A stretch of DNA of 64,000 bases. It comes from Plotosus lineatus (Eukaryota > Chordata > Actinopteri > Siluriformes > Plotosidae). A program made the translations under genes and the position numbers. Position 1 is the first letter of the stretch, and every line of letters begins with the position of its first letter. A model generated the notes under the pieces. The model did no database searches, had not been told where the DNA came from, and saw nothing but the letters and a program-made list of their open reading frames with translations. Of this stretch, positions 22,528-36,051 are shown in pieces. Location: contig CM045733.1 in NCBI GenBank assembly GCA_024760905.1, positions 16,730,501-16,794,500 of the forward strand. The letters are read 5' to 3'.

Positions 22528-22922
22528 GGGGCAGAGGTATCCTGGTGGTGGTAATGTTGGCTGGATCACTGATCATAAGGTTGGGGGTTCAAGCCCCACT
22601 CTCAACAAGGTTGTCACCGCCCCCCCCCCCAGTGCAGCTAACTGGGTTATGAAAGGCTGGCCATGTCTCTCACTGTCTATGGTGTGAGGTGTAAAAGAAC
22701 CATTGCTGACTTTCAGCAAGAGTAGCTGCACAACCGCCAGTATGTTTCTAATCAGGAGGCGGAGTTAAGACGACGATGACTTGCTGCTTGGGTAATAGCC
22801 TGTCCTCCATATTTCCTACCCAGGCTCTACGCACTGGAGAGTACAGTATCACCATCCGGGATACCAGCCAGAGCGCAGCTCAATAGTCCTTTGAGACTGA
22901 CGGAGGCCTACTAATGTATACT
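22528..22922 (+). mobile_element. SINE family A with tail type C
   Basis: Worn head (ggctggatcactgatcataa, B box gggttcaagcccc), family A body (gctaactgggttatgaaagg, aagaaccattgctgacttt) to about 22745, then the type C tail (gacttgctgcttgggtaata ... gactgacggaggcctac). Confidence 0.85.
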
Positions 22923-24796
22923 GTACATACATCACATTTACACTCGGAGGTGCTTGTGAAGTGTTGGTAAGACGTACAGTGTGGTTAGTGACTTATTCTA
23001 TATACTAAATATACGGTAAAATATATTACACTGAATATAGTACGTATTATATATCACTGAATTAGTGTGAAGTAGACATTGTCTCCTAGTTGTTGCGCGG
23101 TCAAGATACGCCGTCTGTTGATGTATTTAAATGCACTTGTGGAAAAAAAGGTGACGAGTTGAAGACTATGTATTCTTATTGTTCGAAATCTCGCTGGAGG
23201 GAAGGTTATGATTGGTGGTTGTGTAAGAAATACAGTACAGTATTACTGTACGTTAATGGTGTACAGAATGAACTTGGATGATTGCGAATACCGCTACTGG
23301 TTACCACATACAGAGTAAGGAACTGTGTAGTCCAACAGCTGTATCTCACTAGGCTTTGTTCAGAGGTAGTTCATCCTCGCTTGAAGATCTCAACATGCTG
23401 ACACTAAAATTTTCAGTTCAAGACGCATCAGCATAGGTCAGAGGCAGGAAATATAAGCAAGGCTGATGAGAGATATGGAAAACCCCATGCTTTCTAACTT
23501 TCCCTCAACATTGTGTGCTCCAAACCGGCCTGGCTGGTCTACAGGTTCAATTAGATTCAGATTACAAGCATTTTAATGACAAGGAAGTGTATTAGCTGGT
23601 ATACACAAACGTCGCTGGAAGCTTACATGGTAGGAGCGGAAAGAATGTTCAAAAGAAAGATAAATATGCAGGCCGAAAGTGCATTATCAAAAAAAAAAAA
23701 AAAAAAAGGATTTTGTGCCTCACCATGCAGTGTGGATATGTTTATAATACAGTACAAATAAATTCCATGTTTTAATGTGTATGTCAGAAAAATAACTTGC
23801 ATGTATAATCTTCATGCTGATTTGTGCATACACCTTCAAATATTACACAGACGTCCCTCTCACACGAGTCTTAATGGGTCTTTGTTTTGCACTATATTGT
23901 ATAATCCTGATATCACCTGGTTGGAAAGTAGGAAAATTATAAAACCTGGAATAAGGGCACAGGTCTGTAATTTCATTTAATATGTTTACAGTAAATTTCA
24001 TTAAAAAAAAAAAAAAAACGAGAAAAGCACACAACAAAGACAACCAAAGAATGCAGTTTTTCATTTGCAGTTGGTAATAAAGTACTATTATAGTATTATT
24101 ACATTATTGCCCCGTCTGAGGGAGATTCATTATTCTGATTATAGAAATCTACCTGCCAGAAGACTGAGAAATGAATCATCTTCATACATGTATTTGTTTT
24201 TACATGAAACGTTGTTTATAGCACAATGCATGCAATGGTTAAGAAATCAGTATGTTGTAAATTACAGCTTGTAAATTCCCTGTGACCCTCCCATTTAACC
24301 AAAAAGGTTCTGTGCAATAATAATAATATAACACATGTTTAAATGGAAATGAGTAAACTGATGTCCATAAGTCTGTTATAATGTGTCATCAATGTGACCT
24401 TATATATACAGTACTATACGTATATCTTTTTTTTGCCATTATCTCATAAGCACTGCAAACAACAGTAACTTAATGTACAGAAAGAAAAAGAACAATAAAA
24501 CACATCTATAGAATATGTGGGTTTTCACTGGTTTCCTTTTAACAGCCTGAAGAAATTGTTTTTTTTTTTTTCCCCTCAAAAAAAGTGAAACCCAGCAGGT
24601 CGCTTGGCTATTCAAAATTCACCAATAGCTGTGACTGTGTGCACGCGACATGCCGCGCATCCCTTTGTTACACGCTATGCTCTTGGCATAGGCTACAGCT
24701 TCACCTCCAGCCTGATCACATGGCTTCCTGCAAACATCACAGTTTGTATCTACGGTTGTACTAGAAGTCTCTGTGCACCATGCTATATCATTAATA
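22923..24796. other. interval between repeats and il17ra stop; includes il17ra 3' UTR
   Basis: The part nearest 24796 is the il17ra 3' UTR on the minus strand; its end is not clear (minus-strand ATTAAA occurs near 23977 and 23771). A + frame at 23090-23281 with a CTCGKK ... CSKS cysteine pattern has no recognised homologue. A-runs at 23690 and 24003. Confidence 0.4.
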
Positions 24797-26232
24797 TCAA
24801 CTCTCCATTGTCTCTGTGCAGAAACCAGATGAGATGGGACTGTTTAGGTAGAGTGCTTCCTGCAATTTAGCCAGTGCAGCAAGAGACGATGGAGGAGGCT
24901 CCTCCCTTACCATAGAGTCTCTTGAACTATAGCCTTGATCTGACCATCTAGATTGTCTCTTTCCTGAGGCCTCTTCCACCTGACTCTCATCCATCTCTAC
25001 TGGCTGGGATGATGGCATATCCCAAGACGTCTGGAACTCATCGTCCACTGAGGGTGGAGGGGCTGAAATATCGACAGATACCAGCGAGACCTGGAGGTCC
25101 AATAGTCTTTGTAAGGCATCTGCTTTGTCTGTGGTGGGGCAGATCTCCGGACATGGCCCCATGTTTACAAGTATCTCGTTCCTACTTGATGGAAACGGCT
25201 CCCGTAGTTCAGGTTCGACTAAAAGGCAGGGATGGTTCTTTGAATCTGTAGGGCACACCCCACCGTTGTGGATCCCAATGAGATCTTCTACAGCTGGATG
25301 TAATGAATATACTTGGTGTGCTGGTTGGACATCCAGAACAGAAGACTCCTCAAAGTCCTGGTTAAGATGTGGTATTTCAGTGGACCATACACTATGGGCC
25401 TGGTCCACATGATGTACCTCCACCTCACACTCGCATACAGAAGGTCCAGTGTTAAGCACAGGCTCACACCTATGAACTGGTGCTGTACACATGTCAAGAA
25501 GAAGGCTGCTCTCAGCTGGAACCTCATCTTCACTTTTTAAGCACTGGTTTTTAAACCAATCTGGATTATCTAACTGGTACGCCTGAAAGGTTTCAATAGC
25601 ATCCCTCAGTGCTTTGCCCGATGGGCAGTTGATGTAGTTATCAATGCCAATGCCATTAATTGTGTGTACCTTCCCCTTCTGATATTTCTCCAGATCCAGG
25701 ATCCGAAAGAAAAGCTCTTCAAAGTGCTTCATTAGCTTGTATTTGACCGCCATGTCAAACAGAGAGGGCACATCACATTCCTCACTTATATCCTCAAAAT
25801 ATGCCACCAAGTACTTGCCGAAAGAGGCAGGCCGCTGCATGTCAGGTGTAATGAGACTCAGGGCGAGGGTCAGCATGTCCCCCATTGGTGAGCGAACATC
25901 CTCATGCAAATAGACTCGAGGGCCACCACACATGGCCCCCCACTTGGCCTGCATTCCTCGTGAGCAGAGGACCAACACTTTGTTTGATGATTGCTCTATA
26001 CGACGCTTCTGCAATTCTGTCCATTGCAAGCAGCCCATGACTCCAACAGACGCCGTGTCCAGGAGGTCCAGGTAAACCACTGTACCACACTTGGCCCTCA
26101 GGAAAGCGCAGAGTTTCAGCACTATATCAGTGTATTTTGGGTGGTCTCTGGAGTAGATGATCAGCACAGAACGCTCAACAGGAGGCAGCTTAGTTGGAGG
26201 GGGCAACCCAGGCTCACTTGGTATTGTTTGAG
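24797..26232 (-). CDS. il17ra: il17ra last coding exon: SEFIR domain and cytoplasmic tail
   Basis: The acceptor is TGTTACAG|CT at 26233 and the TGA stop ends at 24797. One 1436-nt exon encodes the SEFIR domain ([64 protein letters not shown]) and a roughly 300-residue tail of low similarity, ending near [10 protein letters not shown]. Human IL17RA also encodes SEFIR and tail mostly in its last exon. Confidence 0.95.
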
Positions 26233-29200
26233 CTGTAACACAAAGTAGAATATTTACCTGATAATAAAACTGCTCTGTGGTTCCGTATTTATAAATTCCT
26301 GGCATGCTTCTTATTACAAAATTTTAATTTCTGACAGCTAGCACAAGTTTTTCTTTTTTTTTTTTTTTAAACAATTTCCTGTTACTTACCACTTTTCTGC
26401 TTCCTGTAGCACAAGCAAATGGTACAAACAGCACAAACGGCACACAGTAGGACAAACAACCCAGTAAAAATCTTCCACACATAATCGGCACCTTCGGGTG
26501 GTTTAGGTGGGTCTGTTTTTATTAAAAAAAAAAAAAAAAAGTACAGATCCATTATAGCCAGGATTATTTACTTGCAATAACAAAAACATACAAAGAAAAA
26601 ATAAAGAAATCTGGATGGTTGTATTAGTTTCCTACCTGGACATATATTAAAAGTGTTTTTCTTCCGTATACAGTCATTTCCACACTTAAAGAAGGGCTGG
26701 ATCTACACATGCAAACATTCGCAGATCATATTTCTACTGACACGCTGCTTCAAATATGACATCGTAGTGAATCATTGGATATACAGGGATCCCTCACTTT
26801 CCGCGGATAATTGGGACCGAGATCCCCATGCGACCATCAAAATCCGCGAAGTAGGATCATGATCACCCCCACCCCCCATGACCGATGTATACTAATACAT
26901 ACATGTACAGTGATACCTCACTTTACGAAATCTCACCAAACGAAAAATTCAGGTTATGAAATGCATTTTCCTAAAATTTTTGTCTCTGGATATGAAACAA
27001 GTTCATGTTACGAAAGCGCCATCTCAAAAATTCAAAAGCACCATTCAAACACTCAAACAATGCACGAGTTGCTTTCCCACTGGTTGTGTCCCAACACCCG
27101 GCTCTGCTGGCCTCCAATTGGCTAGGAGAGAGCTGAATCTCCATAATACAGTACTATATCCATAATGCTTTTCATGTGCCTTCAACCCATTGTTCGACAC
27201 ATGCGTGAAGGAGAGTTGTACTGTTGGTTCGTAAGTTTCGTGAGTTTTTTTGAGTGAGCTTATTGCAGAGTTATTTTTCATTATTAATCATGAGCCCCAA
27301 GAAAGTGATTCCCGGTGAGACTGAAAGGAAGAAGCGGGCTCCGTTATCAATAAAAGTAAAACAGAAGAAGATAAAAAAAATATGAAAGTGGGATTTGGTT
27401 GAGTGAAATCGCAAAGGAGTCTGGCCGAAAGCTCTCTACAATCGGGACGATATTGAAGCAGAAGGAGGCCTCAAAAGCGGAGATACAGTGACGGAGGCGA
27501 TTATTTCGGAAAAAGCAACCTCCATATTTAAAGACCTCGTGAAGGAGGGTGGGGGTGGGGGTTCTTCGGACCAGCAAACCCGGACTTTAAAGCATCGCAT
27601 GGGTGGTTCCAGAGATTTAAAAAAAAAAAAAGGTAAATAATTTTCTTTTACTTTTAACACATTTCATACAAAATTGGTGTACTTTTATCATGTTTAAAGG
27701 GTTTATGGGGTAGTCTTGGGAGCCTTGGAACGAATCACGCGTTTTACATGTAAAATGTGGTTCAACTTACGAAAAATACATGTTACGAAAATGGCGCTGG
27801 AACGGATTAATTTCGTAAGGTGAGGTACCACTGTATATGCGTACATAATATCAATAAATACATATTCAATGCTATAAATCAGGGGTGTCAAACTCGTGCC
27901 ACAAAGGGTCATGTGGCTGCAGGTTTTTGTTTCAACCAAGCAGCAGCACACCTGACTTGGCTCATTTAAGCAACTGAGCTGAGTGTTCAGGCAGTTGATT
28001 GGTCAATCTCTGTACAGAGCACACAGATTGACCAATCACCTGCCTGAAGCTTCAGATAAGTTGATTAAATGAGCCAAGTAAGGTGTGCTGCTGCTTGGCT
28101 GAAACAAAAACCTGCAGCCACATGACCCTTTGTGGCACGAGTTTGACATTTGACATTATAATAACAATTAAGCATTCAAAAATAATGCATAAGATGTAAA
28201 TAAAATAAAAATACACACATACAGATGGTACTGCATGAGAAGACGACACACATACATACATGTGCGCGTACTCACAGATGGAACAATGTAAGTAGTTTTG
28301 ATGGGAGGTTTTAGTTTGCTTTTTGTTTTGTGTTTGTTTAGGGGTTTTTTGCATAATTTGCCTTATTTTTGGGGCATTTTCCTTAACTTTTTCCCCAATT
28401 CTTCCTTAATTTCTTTATTTTTTTAAATTGATGAACACGTATTTATTTATTTAAAAAAAAACATGGTGCACTGGAGCCGCATGAATTGAAGCGCGAAGTA
28501 GTGAGGCATCCCCGTATACAGCTGATATACTGTACTGCAGAACTAGTTGAAAAAAAAAATACCTCCACAGTGAAATTGCAGCATGTGTGTGGCCAAGCCT
28601 CAAGGTCAAACATGGTGTTTAATAATGATCTGTTTTCCTGTACAAAAAAAATGCATGAAAAATATTCACCTTTAAATTTTTTATTTGCATTAATGAGTGT
28701 AAGATGTGTATCTATTTAATGCTTCCTGAATTCCCACTAATTCTAAATCCTCCCTTAGTGAACTGCTTAATCCTATTATTACGGTTGCGGGGAGGCTGGC
28801 ACCGATCTCAGACAAAACTAGGTGAAGGTGGGATACACAAACAAGAGCTCGCCAGACCATCGCAGAGCCAACACCCACACTGCCATCTTACACTCACGTT
28901 CACAAATAAGGACAATTTGGAACAGCAAATTCTTCTTCTTTTCCTTTCGGCTGTTCCCTATCAGGGGTCTCCACAGTGAATCATCCGCCTCCATCTTCAT
29001 GCAAGTCATATTAATGATTCGCATATTCGATTTAGCATAGTTTTTTTTTTTTTTTACGTCAGATGCCCTTCCTGACAACGTTTAGCAAGGGGCAGAAATA
29101 CGCTGACGGCTATGTAGCTACTCTTTACGAAAGTCAGCAATGGTTCTTGTACATGAACCTCTCACCATAGACAGTAAGAGACATGGCCGGCCTTTGATAA

Positions 29201-30743
29201 CCCAGTTAGCTGCCCTGGGGGGGGGGGGGGGGACGACACACTGACAACCTTGGAGAGTGGGACTTGAACCCCCAGCCAATTAGCTTAATGTAAATATCTT
29301 TGGAGTGGCACGGTCAAGTAGTGATTAGCACATTCCCCTCACAGCAAGAAGGTCTTGAGTTTGATTCCCGGTCTCGGAGAGTTTGCATGTTCTCCCTGTG
29401 CTTTTGTTCGGTTTCCTCGTACAGTCCAAAATGCACAGTAGGCCGTCTGGCTGTTCCAAATTGCCGCCAGTTGTGAAAGTGAGTGTGATTGGTTGTGTGT
29501 GCCTGGTGAGCTGTTCAGGGTGTACCCCGCCTTCATCCAGAGTCAGCTGAGATTAATTAGGATTAAGTGGCTTATAAAATGAATGAATGAATAAATTAAT
29601 GTCTCTGGACAATGGGAGGAAATCGGAGTACTGGAAAGAAACCCACACATACACAGGTAGGACATGCAAACTCCAGACCAGCTTACCGCTCAATTCTAAA
29701 TCCAGAATACAAGAATTCCAAAAAATATCTACAGTTATGATAATATGCAGATTATGGGTAAAATGTCAAAATTTTATTATTTACCTTCTGGAGATCTTGG
29801 ATTTCTTTGTGTCCTTTGCACTTCACGTAGACTTTATAATTTTCAGAATGCCTATTGGTGTCAAAGGCAACTAAAAGTGTTCTGTTCTGCAGCCCAGACC
29901 TCACCATAGAAATGTTGGGATTCCAGTTTTCACCTGTAGCACAATGAGTGAACATTATATTCATATACGGTAAGGGGCAACAAGGCAGTGCTATAAAATG
30001 AATAAATAAATAACGGTGAGGGTACACATACATGTTCATTTTTGTTTTTTTAATTCAAATGAAATCATGTGGTCACGCACCTCTTTCAATACAGACCCGA
30101 GTTGACCGCATGGCAGGAGTTTTACAACCTGTTGCAGCAGATACACATTTATAACACCATTTTAAAGTGAACATCAGACTGCGAGCTTTAGTAACTACAT
30201 GTTTAGAAAGAGCTGGAAAAATGTGTGGAATAAAGAATGTGACGATATTTTTCATTGATAAAAATTGTCTGGTAGTAGTAAGCAAAGTGTCGGAGAGGGT
30301 TGCTAGAAGTTAGCGCAAACACAAGTACAGTACTAGTGACGCCGTCTTCACCCTCCTCTCAGGGTGGTAGAGTCATACAGTGTTTTTGTCAAACCTCACT
30401 TCCTCTTAAACATACCGTACGTAACACATCAAAAGGTCTCACTAAAAGTGAAAATAAATGGAGCATCTAAGTATGACTATGAGGGAAGAAAAGTCTGTAC
30501 TACGCCGGAAAGGAAAACAAAAGAGCACGTAATCTTGGTCATAACCTTTAGACGTTTATTTGCATGAACATACCTGGGACCTTGATCAATTTGTTGATGT
30601 TGTAATCAGTGTGGTCCAAGTTTGGCTTGGGGAGGCTGGAAACAACCACCAAATAGGTCTCACCCGGATCAACTATTACTCTGTCCAGACAAAACGACCA
30701 CTGCAATTCAAAACAACACCTCAGAAAAATAAATTCAATTCAT

Positions 30744-30778
<35 letters not shown>

Positions 30779-33700
30779 CGGTCGTGAAGTCGGCATGACA
30801 CCACATCCACGACTTCATGACTAGCCTGGCAACTACCGGCACCATGTTAGTGAGTGGCAGGTGAAAGGGAGGAGGAGAGAGAGAGGGCGGATTTAATCCA
30901 GCATTGCAATTCACAGCCCGAATTCAATGCCTCTGGTCTCTGTTCCACTCCGATTTGAAGAATGAATTTCATGCTTTTGGGTGCAATATATACAGTAAAT
31001 CCTCACTTTATGCGGTTAAATGGGGACCGAGATCCTCTGCGAACGCCGAATTTCCCCGAAGAAGGATAAACCCCCCCTGATTGAGGTATACGTACATGTA
31101 TATGTGTATATAATATCAATAAATACATATTCAATGCTATAAATGCTTATAACAACAATTAAACATTAAAAAAATAATGCATAAGATGTAAATAAAATAT
31201 AAATACACACAAATATGTTCCCAGACGCACATGCACACACAAAAATGTAAAAAAGTAGTTTTGTTGGGGAGTTTTGGAATGCAGCCGTGAGGGGGGGGCA
31301 CAAACCAGTGTCTCTCCCTCACGCCGGTCCCAAGCCCGGATAAATGCAGAGGGTTGCGTCAGGAAGGGCATCCGGCGTAAAACAAATGCCAAATAAACTA
31401 TGCGAATCACAAGAAAGAATGACATACCGGATCGGTCGAGGTCTGGTTAACAACGACCGCCATCAGTGCCGTCCAACCAACAGGGTGCTGATGGAAATTG
31501 GACTACTGTTGGTCGAAGACGTCAAGAAGGAGAGGCGGGAGGCGTGTCCCGTTGCCAGAGAGAGAAGAGGAAAGGCATGGAGTCTAGGACTGAAAGTAGG
31601 GACTTTGAATATTGGAACTATGACAGGAAAAGGTAGAGAGCTGGCTGACATGATGCAGAGGAGGAAGGTGGACATACTGTGTGTTCAGGAGACCAGGTGG
31701 AAAGGTCGCAAGGCTAGAAGCATAGGAGCAGGGTTTAAGCTGTGTTATCACGGTGTGGGTGGGAAGAGAAATGGAGTCGAGTCATCTTGAAGGAGGAGTT
31801 TGCCAGGAATGTTCTAGAAGTGAAAAGAGTGTCAGACAGAGTGATGAGTCTCAAGTTAGAAATTAAAGGTGTGATGGTTAATGTTGTTAGTGCTTATGCC
31901 CCACAGACAGGATGTGAGCGAGAAGAGAAGGAGAGAATCTGGAGGGAGTTAGATGAAGTGATGGAGAGTGCGCCCAGAGGTGAAAGAGTGGTCATTGGGG
32001 CAGACTTCAATGGACATGTTGGTGCAGGAAACAGAGGGGACGAGGAAGTGATGGGTAGGTTTGGTATCCAGGACAGGAACGCAGAAGGACAGATGTTGGG
32101 AGATTTTGAAAAAGGATGGAAATGGCCGTCGTGAATACTTTCTTCCAGAAGAGAGAGGAGCATAGGGTGACTTATAAAAGTGGAGGTAGGAGCACACAGG
32201 TAGACTACATCTTGTGCAGGCGATGTAATTTAAAGGAAGTCAGTGACTGCAAAGTAGTAGCGGGTGAGAGTGTTGCCAAACAGCATAGGATGGTGGTGTG
32301 CAGGATGATGCTGATGGTGAGGAAGGTGAAGAAGGCAAAGGCAGAGCAGAAGACAAAGTGGTGGAAGTTGAAAAGGAAGAGTGTCGGGTTGTCTTCAAGG
32401 AGGAGTTGAAACAGGCTTTGGGTGGTCAGGAAGTGCTTCCAGATGACTGGACAACTACAGCGAATGTGATCAGGGAGACAGGTAGGAGAATACTTGGTGT
32501 GTCATCTGGAAGGAAAGTAGATAAGGAGACTTGGTGGTGGGAATGAGGAAGTGCAGGAGTGTGTACAAAGGAAGAGATTAGCTAAGAAGAAGTGGGACAT
32601 TGACAAAACCGAAGAGAGTAAACAGGAGTACAGGGAGACACAGCGTAAGGCAAAGGTAAGCGGTGTCAAAGGCCAAACAGAGCGCGTTTGATGACTTGTA
32701 TGCTCGGCTGGAAAGTAAGGAGGGAGAAAATGATTTATACAGGTTGGATACAGCAGAGAAATAGAGATGGGAAGGACGCAGCAAGTTAGATTGATAAAGG
32801 ACAGAGAGGGAAATGTATTGACTGATGACAGAAGTGTGCTGGGAAGATGGAAAGAGTACTTTGAAGAGCTGATGAATGAGGAAAATGAGAGAGAGAAAGA
32901 GTAGAAGAGGTGACTGTTGAGGACCAGGAAGTAGCAAAGATTAGTAAGGGTGAAGTGAGGAGGGCATTGAAGAGGATGAAGAATGGAAAGGCAGTTGGTC
33001 CTGATGACATACCGGTGGAGGTATGGAAGTGTCTAGGAGAGGTAGCAGTAGATTTTCTGACAAGAACATTTAACAAGGTCTTAGAGAGTGAGAGGATGCC
33101 AGAGGAATGGAGGAGAAGTGGGCTCGTGCCCATTTTTAAGAACAAGCGAGGCGGCCAGAGTTGTGGCATCTACAGAGGGATAAAGTTGATGAGCCATACG
33201 ATGAAGATATGGGAAAGAATAGTGGAAGCTAGACTAAGGGCAGAAGTCAGCATTTGTGAACAACAGTTTGGTTTCATGCCCAGAAAGAGCACCACAGATG
33301 CAGTGTTTGCCTTGAGGATGTTAATGGAGAAGTACAGAGAAGGTCAGACGGAGCTGCATTGTGCCTTTGTGGATCTGGAGAAAGCATATGACAGGGTGCC
33401 GAGAGAAGAACTGTGGTATTGCATGAGGAAGTCTGGAGTGGCAGAGAAGTATGTTAGAGTGGTGCAGGACATGTATGAGAGATGTAAGACAGTGGTGAGG
33501 GTGCTGTGGGTGTGATCGAAGAGTTCAAGGTGGAGGTGGGACTGCATCAAGGGTCAGCTCTCAGCCCCTTCTTGTTCAAGCTATGGTGATGGACAGGCTG
33601 ACAGACGAGGTTAGACAAGATTCCCCATGGACTATGATGTTTGCAGATGACATTGTAATCTGTAGTGAGAGCAGAGACCAAGTGCAGGGAAAATCTAGAG

Positions 33701-35735
33701 AGGTGGAGGTATGCCCTGGAAAGGAGGGGAATGAAGATTAGCCTCAGTAAGACAGAATACATGTGCATGAATGCCAAGGACCAAAGAGGAACGGTGAGAT
33801 TACAGGGAGCAGAGATAAGAAAGGTGGAGGATTTTAAGTACTTAGGCTCAACAATCCAGAGCAATGGAGAGTGTGGAAAAGAGGTCAAGAAGCGTGTGCA
33901 GGCAGGTTGGAATGGTTGGAGAAAAGTGTCCGGTGTGATGTGTGATAGGAGGGTATCGGCAAAAATGAAAGGAAAAGTGTACAAAACGGTGTTGAGGCCA
34001 ACGATGCTGTATGGGTTAGAAGCAGTGGCCCTGGGGAAAAGACAGGAGGCAGAGTTGGGGGTAGCAGAGATGAAAATGTTGTGGTTCTCTTTGGGAGTAA
34101 CGGGGATGGAGAGGATTCGGAAGGAGCACGGCAGGGGGACAGCACATGTAAGACGCTTTTGGAGATAAAGTCAGAGAGGCTAGATTGAGATGGTTTGGAC
34201 ATGTACAGAGGAGGGATAGTGAGTATATTGGTAATAGGATGCCGAGGCTGGAACTACCAGGCAAAAGGCCTAGAGGAAGACCAAAGAGACGATCCATGGA
34301 TGTGGTAGAGGAGGACATGAAGGTCGTTGGTGTAAGAGAAGAAGATGCAAAGGATAGGGTGAGATGGAGGCAGATGATTCGCTGTGGCGACCCCTGAAGG
34401 GAAAAGCCGAAAGGAAAAGAAGAAGTTGGGGAGTTTTGGGTTGTTTTTAGTTTTTGTTTGTTTTTGTTTTTTGCATAATTGGCCTTGTTTTGCAGCATTT
34501 TCCTTAACTTTCCCCCTATTTTTTTGTATTTCGATGAAGATTTTTGAATTTTGAAAAACCCGCGATGCACTAAAGCCGCGGGAACTGAAGTGCGAAGTAG
34601 TGAGGGATGACTGTATTACTTCAGAAACCTAGAATACCTGTAAAATGGTGAACACAGGCTTGAAATACATACACGGTTTACCCTAGTTAAATATGGCGCC
34701 TGATTTTGTGAGGTTAGTCACACTTCCAGTACCTGGATGCCTGACTTCAAAAAATTTTTGTTGTTGTTGTCGTTTTATATGCTCTTACCCGTTCAAGTGT
34801 AAGTGGATTTCTCATTGCCGTAATCTTGTTGAGAAACTTGTAATGGACACAGATGTGCTCACCAGTGCCCTGCTTTGTCACCTGAAACTCTGTTCCAGTC
34901 AAATCTTGAATGCTCCCTAAAAGAAATAGATATATACATTCATCTCTTCCCATTTACAGGACCAATTTATTATTTATTAAGGTCGCAGGGAGGCTGTGAT
35001 CCATCACAGGACTACAAACATTTCATGATTATTTCAACTTCACCCAAGTCCCTCTATAGTAAATACAGATTTTTAAATATACTGACATCTTTACTGTTGA
35101 TCAGAATTAACCAGTACATCGACTCACTTCCTACATAATTACACTGTCTGTCACTAGCAGGATATAATTCGGACATAAATCACACGTGTTCAACACTGGC
35201 TTAGTACAAAAGAAAGACAGGAGTGTGTCTAGTTCAGCCAAGAATATTTATATCAAATATTTATATTCCTACTTCAACACAGCATAATGACATCACATAC
35301 TAACCATCATCCCTTGCTTTCCATTCTGCCACAATAAAAGGTACCAAATCTTCGTTCTCATCTGTTCTGACCTCTACGTCAACCTTTAGATCCACTGGAC
35401 TGGTCGGAGTGAAATTCTGATGTTTCAACCAGTCTTCATATATACAGTCATCTGGACAAACAGGAATGGACTTCAATTATAAACTTAAGGGAAGTATTAC
35501 CTTTATTATATAATCTTTAATATAATGATAACCTTTACATTATTCTATTAATAAACCAATAATTAAACTACTTTTTTTTCAAACCAATATTAATAATAAC
35601 AAGAAGAACAATAACAATAATAATAATAATAATAATAATAAAGTGTGTGTAATAATTGTGTGTAAGGATAATAAGTGTGCACACATGTGTATGGTGTTAT
35701 ATTATACTGTATACCCTCATAAGGCCCGAAGTTAT

Positions 35736-35806
<71 letters not shown>

Positions 35807-35813
35807 GACACAC

Positions 35814-35864
<51 letters not shown>

Positions 35865-36014
35865 TACGCAGACACACATACATATATACACACACACACA
35901 TACGCACACACACATATATATACACACACACTGTATACGCACACACACATATATATATATATACACACACACTGTATACACACACACACACATATATATA
36001 CACACACACTGTAT

Positions 36015-36051
<37 letters not shown>

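Larger units (their letters stand above)
26784..28514 (+). mobile_element. Tigger-like element type B, copy 1, with two nested insertions
   Basis: It starts CAGGGATCCCTCACTTTCCG after a TA and ends with the inverse (gtgaggcatccccg) before a TA. Inner motifs 'aattgggaccgagat', 'aaataatgcataagatg' and 'aagcgcgaagtagtgagg' are shared with the copies at 30993 and 40815. Interrupted by a type A element (26908-27833) and a hAT-like MITE (about 27881-28150). Confidence 0.8.
28727..29690 (-). mobile_element. V-SINE-like element split by two SINE insertions
   Basis: Minus-strand V-SINE pieces at 28727-28930, about 29278-29300 and 29602-29690 follow each other in element order. Between them lie a family A SINE (28931-29277, minus) and a complete V-SINE-like copy (29301-29601, plus). 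Confidence 0.65.
31278..34425 (+). mobile_element. RTE-clade LINE, near full length, with 14-bp TSD
   Basis: It starts aatgcagccgtgagg and ends gccgaaaggaaaagaagaag. It is flanked by TTGGGGAGTTTTGG at 31264-31277 and 34426-34439. It encodes an AP endonuclease then a reverse transcriptase, as in the RTE clade (fish copies are often annotated as 'craniofacial development protein 2-like'). Frameshifts make it inactive. It lies in intron 4 of il17ra, antisense to the gene. Confidence 0.93.
30993..34613 (+). mobile_element. Tigger-like element type B, copy 2, split by an RTE LINE
   Basis: It begins CAGTAAATCCTCACTTTATG after TA and ends gtagtgagggatgactg before TA. The left part runs to 31277 and the right part resumes at 34426. 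Confidence 0.85.

Noticed and set aside
31344..34400. A possible host gene 'craniofacial development protein 2-like'
   Set aside because: The endonuclease plus RT order, the TSD and the frameshifts show it is an RTE retrotransposon copy, not a host gene.
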